Positions 58,310-64,000 of a stretch of DNA of 64,000 nucleotides are shown here, piece after piece; the first letter of the stretch is position 1, and each line of letters opens with the position of its first letter. The notes below the pieces were generated by a model, which was given only the letters and a program-made list of their open reading frames with translations, ran no database searches and was not told the DNA's origin. This DNA comes from Pomphorhynchus laevis (lineage: Eukaryota; Acanthocephala; Palaeacanthocephala; Echinorhynchida; Pomphorhynchidae): positions 1 to 64,000 of the forward strand of contig WNNJ02000147.1 in NCBI GenBank assembly GCA_012934845.2. The letters are read 5' to 3'. The position numbers were made by a program, and so were the translations under genes.

Positions 58310-58880
58310 ATTCCATATCTCCGTGATTTATATATTGCTCTTTGTTGGTCTCACCTCAACCTACTACGTACCAAATGCATCTCCTTCTGACAGTATAAAA
58401 TCATCACTTCATTAAACTCTAAGTCTCCCTGACATACTTTTAACGCAATACTTTCTCGCTCCTCTTCGTCTTGCAACATCAATCCCCACGATTATTCGTC
58501 ATTTCTTCAGACCATAGTATCCACGTTGCACTCACACCACCGCGTCTCCATTTCATCTCACTGCTACTCGCCTCGCTTCATCCTCCCCGAACACTCATAT
58601 TCTCTCTCACCTCTCGAAATCTTATCTGTCCTCATGTCCTTGCCCGACAAAACATCACCTTCCGATCTCCCGCCTACCCCCATACTTAAATTCATATGAT
58701 CATCGATATCCCCTTTTTTCAACAACTCGTTTAATTCTTTCATCCACATTCGTATCTTTCCTTTACACTAAGAATCCGCCATCATTCCTCCCCTCTTTAA
58801 GAAACAATTGCTCGACACCTCTCTTACATCTTACATGCGTCTCCTCTTTACATTCATAATCTCTACCGCAAACTGATAAC
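58310..58880 (+). mobile_element. CR1/L2-group LINE fragment (family D)
   Basis: It matches the pre-RT region of the copies at 48.0-48.3 kb (reverse) and 59.15-59.55 kb, with LPDKTSPSD-like and NLICPHVLARQ words in broken frames. Confidence 0.75.
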
Positions 58881-58944
58881 TTTTTTCACTGCTTTCATAA
58901 TCAAGTAATATTAAATACCATTTAATTTACTCTTAATAATAATT

Positions 58945-58990
58945 TATTAGACGTGGCAAATGCGTGCCAGCTGTACGCTTTTAAGTCCAC
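58945..58990 (-). mobile_element. LINE family D 3' tail in reverse
   Basis: ACGTGGCAAATGCGTGCCAG followed by CTGTACGCTTTTAAGTCC is the inverse of the family tail. Only the last 40 or so bases of the element are present. Confidence 0.75.
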
Positions 58991-59039
58991 TAATTAGCAA
59001 AAACACCATAAGTCATACAGATAAATTAGTTAAATTGTC

Positions 59040-60985
59040 ATTTCCCTTAAACCATTCGTCCGTGACAAGGTCCGCTCGTCTAACTTAATTATCCGTGACA
59101 TCTGCCGTATCCGCCCCATTATCGACTTCCGTTCTTGTGTGTCTCCTCTTTCTGGCGGCATAAAATCATTACTTCATTCGACTCTAAGACTCTCTAGCAT
59201 ATTTTTAACTCAATCCTTGCTCGCTCCTCTTCGTCGTGCAACATCAATGCCCATGATTATTCGTCATTTCTACAGACCAAAGTATCCACGTTGCTCTCTC
59301 ACACCCCGGTCTCCATCCTATCCCACTCTGCCCCGCCTAGCCTTATCATCTTGAAACTCTTTCATCTTCTACCTGTCTCACCTACCGAAGTCTCATCTGT
59401 TCTCATGTTCTTGCCCAGCAAAACCTCACCTGCCGATCCCCTGTCTACCCACATACTTAAATCCATATGCTCATTGATATCCCCTTTTCTCTCAACCTTG
59501 TTTAACTCGTCCGTCCGCAGTCGTATCTTCCCTTCACAGTGTAAATCCGCAATCGTTCGTCCCCTCCTTAAGAAACAATCGCTCGATCCCTCCCTTCCTT
59601 CTAGTTATCGCTTCATTTCACCACTCCCTACTCTTTCTAAGCTTTTAGAACGCCTCATCTTAATACAGATCAACGTTTATCTCTCTTCATCCAATCTGTA
59701 CCCTCTTCTCAATCCGCTTTCCGCTCTAATCACTCCACCGAAATCGCCTGCATGAAAGTTTACAACGACCTACTCATTTATCGTGACAAAACTCTAAATA
59801 GTGTTATCATCTCCCTTGACCTCTCCTCCGCATTCAACATTGTCGACTACTCCGTCCTCCTTTCTCGCCTTCGTTATGATTACGGATTTTCTTCCTCCTC
59901 CGTAGCATGGTTCGCCTCATATCTATCCGACCGTTCCTTTCGCGTCTGTTCTAGTTTATCATTCTCTCCTCTCATCCCTATTATCTGCGGTGTCCTAAAA
60001 AGTTAAGTCCCACGTCCCCTAATTCTTTCTCTCCTGCTTTGCGATCTCTCTCCGTTTACCAAAACTAACACCTTTAACGTTATGCAATATACCGATGACA
60101 TACTCATTGATGCTCATACACCCGTCCATCTCATACACGATATAGGCATTTCTCCGCCGACTGTCTTTCTTTTATCTACAAACGTCTCTCCCATCTTCTT
60201 ATCGTTCTAAACCCCGACAAGACCAAAATAATATGGATCCACCCCGTCAACATAAGATATATCATGTCCCTGTATATTTTGCCTCGTTAATCATCCACGT
60301 ACCCTACAATCTCACTTTCTTAGAATCTTATTTCGATGATCACCTTTCCCTAAAGCCCTTAGTCCGTGACAAGGTCGCTCGTCTAACTTAATTATTTGTG
60401 ATATCCACCATATCCTCTTACTTATCGACTTCCGTTTATGTATGTCTCTTATTTCATCTCTTATATTCCCTAAAATCGATTACTGCCTCAGCCTTTTCGC
60501 CAATTTTCCAAAATCCATCATCCTACTTTTACAACGCATTATTAAGTCCACCGTTCGACTGCTCCTAAGTCCCCGTCGCTTCGACCACACATCTACAAAT
60601 CTTGCCCAACTAGCATGGCCCACCATCCACATCCGCATCCAACTCGGCCTTATTCTCATAAATTGTCGTCTCAAAGCTGTTGACACCCAATCGTTCATAA
60701 TCTCTCTTTCTTAGACGACACAATCACCACCTCTCTATCACTGCGTTTCCATCATTCCCTCTTACTTCACTTTCCCAATTACTCCAACAACTACGATCAT
60801 TGACCCATCCTTGTCGCCACCCCTCGCCTGGAATCAGCTCTCTCTTAACGTCCACCGCGCTCCCTCATTTATCACATTTAAATACCTCTTCAGTTTCCAC
60901 CTTCTCAACTCATGGCTAATTTTTTTGTTGTGGTCATGTAAGCGTGCGCCGGCGAGCATTTGCCACTTAAAAATAAATCGTTTAT
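59040..60985 (+). mobile_element. CR1/L2-group LINE (family D), rearranged
   Basis: It starts with a piece of the C-terminal region (59040-59150) and then jumps back to the pre-RT region (59151 on). The RT follows with SLDLSSAFNIVDYSVLL (59805-59865), the C-terminal arm reappears at about 60240-60720, and the tail TGCCACTTAAAAATAAATCG closes it. Frames are broken in several places. Confidence 0.85.
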
Positions 60986-61550
60986 AAGGCTTTCCGTATT
61001 ACAGATGCTTTGAAGTGTTTGGACTTTAGTATTTAAATCTAAAACAATGTTTTCTTTCAAATGAAGGATGTGACGGGATCAGTGTAGAGATCTTTATGTA
61101 TTTCATTACATGTGATCTATTTTAATATTTTATATTTGTAACTTGTAGTGTTTATTCTTGTAATGTTTAAAACAATAATATTTAAAATAGCATAAAACTT
61201 CCCCGTAAGATGTTATTTGCACTTAAAACTGAATTATCGCATGATTGTGTTGTTTTGGCAAAAATAAAATTGATCATTGAAATAATTTTGTTTAACTTGT
61301 TCTAATGACAGTTTATTTTAATTATGACTAACATATCAAGCAAGCATATCAAATATATCAAGCAAATAATTATTATAATGTAATTTTAAGGGTTTTATTA
61401 ATTTTAAGGGTAAAAGTCTGTAAGAGCCTTATATATGCATGGATCCCTTAACTGTGTCAATGATATTAATTAGTTATCAAAGTCTCTATATATACAAATA
61501 TTATTTTTATCATTTTGCAGTATGAATTCACCCTATATCGTTTTTCAAGA
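60986..61550 (+). promoter_or_regulatory. Upstream region of the epimerase gene, with a 5' UTR intron end
   Basis: A pyrimidine-rich tract with CATTTTGCAG ends at 61520, 30 bases before the ATG, so an intron lies in the 5' UTR. The first exon and promoter should be in this stretch or behind the LINE, but no convincing TATA box or start was found. Confidence 0.5.
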
Positions 61551-62276
61551 ATGAGTAACATTACTACAGCCCTAATTGGACCTTCTATTCTTAACGCAAA
61601 CTTATCAAATTTATACGAGGAATGTTACCAATTAATGACAAATGGAGCTGACTACCTTCATTTGGATGTAATGGACGGACATTTCGTTCCAGAATTAACT
61701 ATAGGTCCTCCGGTTATTTCAACATTGAAAAATAGTTTTAAAGATTCAAAGCCATTTTTCGACGTCCATTTGATGGTTGACAATCCAAGACATTGGGTTG
61801 AACGGATGGCTGTGTCTGGTGCCGACCGTTTTACTTTTCATATTGAGGCTCTAAATGATGTTATTGAAGTTGAGGAGTTATGCCAGTACATACATGAACA
61901 TAAAATGAAGGTAGGCATTGCTTTAAAACCATACACAACGGTAGATGATTACCGGCTTCCACCGAACATTAACGGTTTAGTTGATATGATTTTAGTTATG
62001 ACTGTCGAGCCGGGAAAAGGCGGACAAAAACTGATTTATGATTGTCTGGAAAAAGTAAAGCATTTTCGTTTAATGTGGCCTAACCTCGATATACAAGTAG
62101 ATGGTGGGGTTGATTTGAATAATGTAGAAGCATGTGCTGAAGCGGGCGCTAATCTAATTGTTTCAGGAACTGGACTTCTCAAAACAAGTGACAGAAAACG
62201 TGCAATATCCGAAATGAGAAGTATTGCGAATCGTGCACTGCCTAAATGCTTACAAATTCCAATAATTCATGCCTGA
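61551..62276 (+). CDS. Rpe: Ribulose-phosphate 3-epimerase
   Basis: It interconverts ribulose 5-phosphate and xylulose 5-phosphate in the pentose phosphate pathway, in the cytosol. The 241-aa protein is a full-length TIM barrel. Family motifs are IGPSILNANLSNL (S12), LHLDVMDGHFVP with the metal ligands and catalytic residues H37 and D39, HLMV (H73), MTVEPGKGGQ (151-159) and VDGGV with D184. The start at 61551 (ATG, MSNITTALIG) fits the usual N-terminus. The frame is open upstream, but the splice acceptor at 61520 limits it. No coding intron. Nothing suggests loss of function. Its left neighbour is LINE debris. Confidence 0.96.
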   Translation: MSNITTALIGPSILNANLSNLYEECYQLMTNGADYLHLDVMDGHFVPELTIGPPVISTLKNSFKDSKPFFDVHLMVDNPRHWVERMAVSGADRFTFHIEALNDVIEVEELCQYIHEHKMKVGIALKPYTTVDDYRLPPNINGLVDMILVMTVEPGKGGQKLIYDCLEKVKHFRLMWPNLDIQVDGGVDLNNVEACAEAGANLIVSGTGLLKTSDRKRAISEMRSIANRALPKCLQIPIIHA

Positions 62277-63364
62277 TCAACTTATTAAAAAAAATTATTA
62301 TTAAAACTTACCATCTTTGAGGTTTACATAAATTTATAAATTCGTTTAATTTTAAATTTATTAAATGACTCTTCATATTTAAAACTGACTACAACAGGTA
62401 CTTATTTGAAGGCATATTTCATTTGTTTGTTTCTAAAATTTAAAGTCAATATTCTTGCGTGAATATTAAATGCTTAAATGCAAATTAAGTTGATATCAAT
62501 ATTCCATAAAATCAATTTTAGAAATGGCGAATTCGTGGAATTGGATTCATTCCTAATGGATAAGACGTTTAACCGATGATTTCCCTAGTGGATAAACGAT
62601 GATCCACTAGCGAAAAAGCTGTGATAAAGCAAACATAACGGAGAGTTCTTTGACAGAAAAGTCTCTCTCACATATACAATCACGCTAGATTAAAAATATT
62701 AACGAATATGTTACCGATATGTATATACGAATAAAAGGTCGAGAACCACTCTAAACTATAAATACCTTTTAAACCTTAACCATTGCAGCCTCGCATTTTA
62801 ATTATAGGTTCTAATAACGCGTAGAATATAGTTACTTTTATTTACGAAATATTTCAGACAATTAAGTGTACAATGGTGAATATCTGAGAAGGCAGCAGTA
62901 TGTAGTAATATTAAAATTTGTATTATAATAATAAACACCAGATAATCAAATTTCATTAGAGGAAATACATCATTAACATGTACTTGACCCCGCTGCTATG
63001 TTGGGTTCAGGAACATGGGCCGAAACTGGATAACAAAGCAATTCATCCAAAAGATATATAATCTTCAATATGATGGATCGTGTATTATTTATTGGTCAAT
63101 TCATAAAAATTGACCTTTATTTAAAATTTTAATTCTAAATTTTGACTTGATATAGATATAAATTAGATAAAATCTTATAAAATTATTTGGATAAAATCTT
63201 ATATAATTATTTATCTTTATTTATGTCGTATTAAATACGTAGACTCAGTTACGTGATCTAATTCCTAAAGTTATTTGAGATTTTTATAGATATAAATTTT
63301 TTGAGAAACGTAGTGATTTTATATATAAGTCACTGTTCTATAGTATATAAAAGGATATAAAGGT
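62277..63364. other. Intergenic, no gene recognised
   Basis: AT-rich. A hairpin CTAGTGGAT/ATCCACTAG lies at 62584-62609. Nothing coding is recognised. Confidence 0.6.
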
Positions 63365-63710
63365 TGAATCAGATAATAGAATTATTCCTATATTATATTG
63401 GAATCCAAAATTACATAAAAATCCAATAAAACCTAGGTTCATATGTAGTGCGTTTAAATGTACATTAAAACCACTTTCTGTCTATATAAAATATAATACA
63501 TTAAATAATGAAATTTTAAGAATTGCAACTAATTGTAACGATATTGGCTTTCTTCAAAATCATTTAAATAATTTAATAGATGAATATCTTAAACTAGGTT
63601 ACTATAAAAATAAGATCAAGCAGAAAATAGTAAAATATATAAATCAACACAATAATATAAAGAATAAATTTAAACTCTTAAGTGGCAAATTTTTATGGAT
63701 GGATAATAAA
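63365..63710 (+). mobile_element. Penelope-like reverse transcriptase fragment
   Basis: It reads ILYWNPKLHKNPIKPRFICS and then KCTLKPLS, the hallmark fingers motif of Penelope-like elements (YWLPKLHK.P...RFI..S..CTTK.LS). A second low-quality stretch follows to about 63710. Fragmentary. It may belong with the GIY-YIG piece at 36540-36632. Confidence 0.7.
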
Positions 63711-63794
63711 TAATATACTTTGTATTAGAATCAGATACTAGATTGTTATTTCAGAGAAAATGCATCATTAGCATGACAAAAAAAATTTTGTCAG

Positions 63795-64000
63795 AAGACA
63801 AAAAAAGCTAAACTCTCCTCTTTTTCAATACAAATGCCGAGGTTCTTGAAGTTTTGTCAAATAACTATGTCAAAGTTAAGATTGATAAAAAAGAAGAAAC
63901 GATTCATCTTTCTAGAATTAAAAAAATATAATTTTACCCCCTTTTTATTTATTTTTTTAAGGTGGCGCATCTGGCATGGGTGGCGCGCTGGGCGCGCCAC
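63795..64000 (+). mobile_element. Gypsy-like LTR retrotransposon fossil, integrase tail
   Basis: The frame reading AEVLEVLSNNYVKVKIDKK and ending IHLSRIKKI resembles the C-terminal beta-barrel of Gypsy-type integrases. Only this end is present. The window stops soon after, in an unusually GC-rich stretch from about 63960. Broken remnant; age not estimable from so short a piece. Confidence 0.5.

Noticed and set aside
1-64000. CRISPR arrays, tRNA genes, bacterial operons
   Set aside because: No regularly spaced repeats, no cloverleaf with intact A and B boxes, and no prokaryotic gene layout were seen.

Overview
The window is AT-rich nuclear DNA of an animal, most likely an insect. The evidence is spliceosomal introns with a tight minimum of 44-54 nt, three animal-type housekeeping genes, and a dense load of non-LTR retrotransposons. 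I cannot name the species.

The left half (422-28984, minus strand) is one gene. I reconstructed ATG7, the E1-like activating enzyme of autophagy, as 15 coding exons whose reading phases all close and which give about 655 residues. Its long introns hold retrotransposons. Three introns carry elements of the restriction-like-endonuclease (RLE) type, from three different subfamilies. One of these (14815-18063) is nearly open and is followed, in the same frame after a single stop codon, by a LIM-domain sequence. Another intron holds an unrecognised one-exon ORF of 305 aa. The intron with the nearly open element appears to end in TG instead of AG.

From 29 to 33 kb there is an intronless VRK-family protein kinase (minus), flanked by short repeats. 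A dispersed repeat family lies just upstream of it.

From 33.3 to 61 kb the DNA is mostly retrotransposon debris. It includes a second copy of one RLE subfamily, a CR1-like family, an I/Jockey-type element with a zinc-knuckle ORF1, and at least eight pieces of one CR1/L2-group family in both orientations. The fullest of these pieces is at 53.7-58.1 kb. Several junctions in this stretch carry near-perfect hairpins with 12-30 bp arms. A repeat-rich but gene-poor stretch lies at 49.2-53.2 kb.

The right end has ribulose-phosphate 3-epimerase (plus strand, coding sequence without introns, one intron in the 5' UTR). It is followed by a Penelope-like fragment and, at the edge, a small Gypsy-like integrase tail. 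The three host genes (autophagy, nuclear kinase, pentose phosphate pathway) are ordinary neighbours, and I see no functional link between them. All family assignments come from recognised motifs read by eye. No database search was run.
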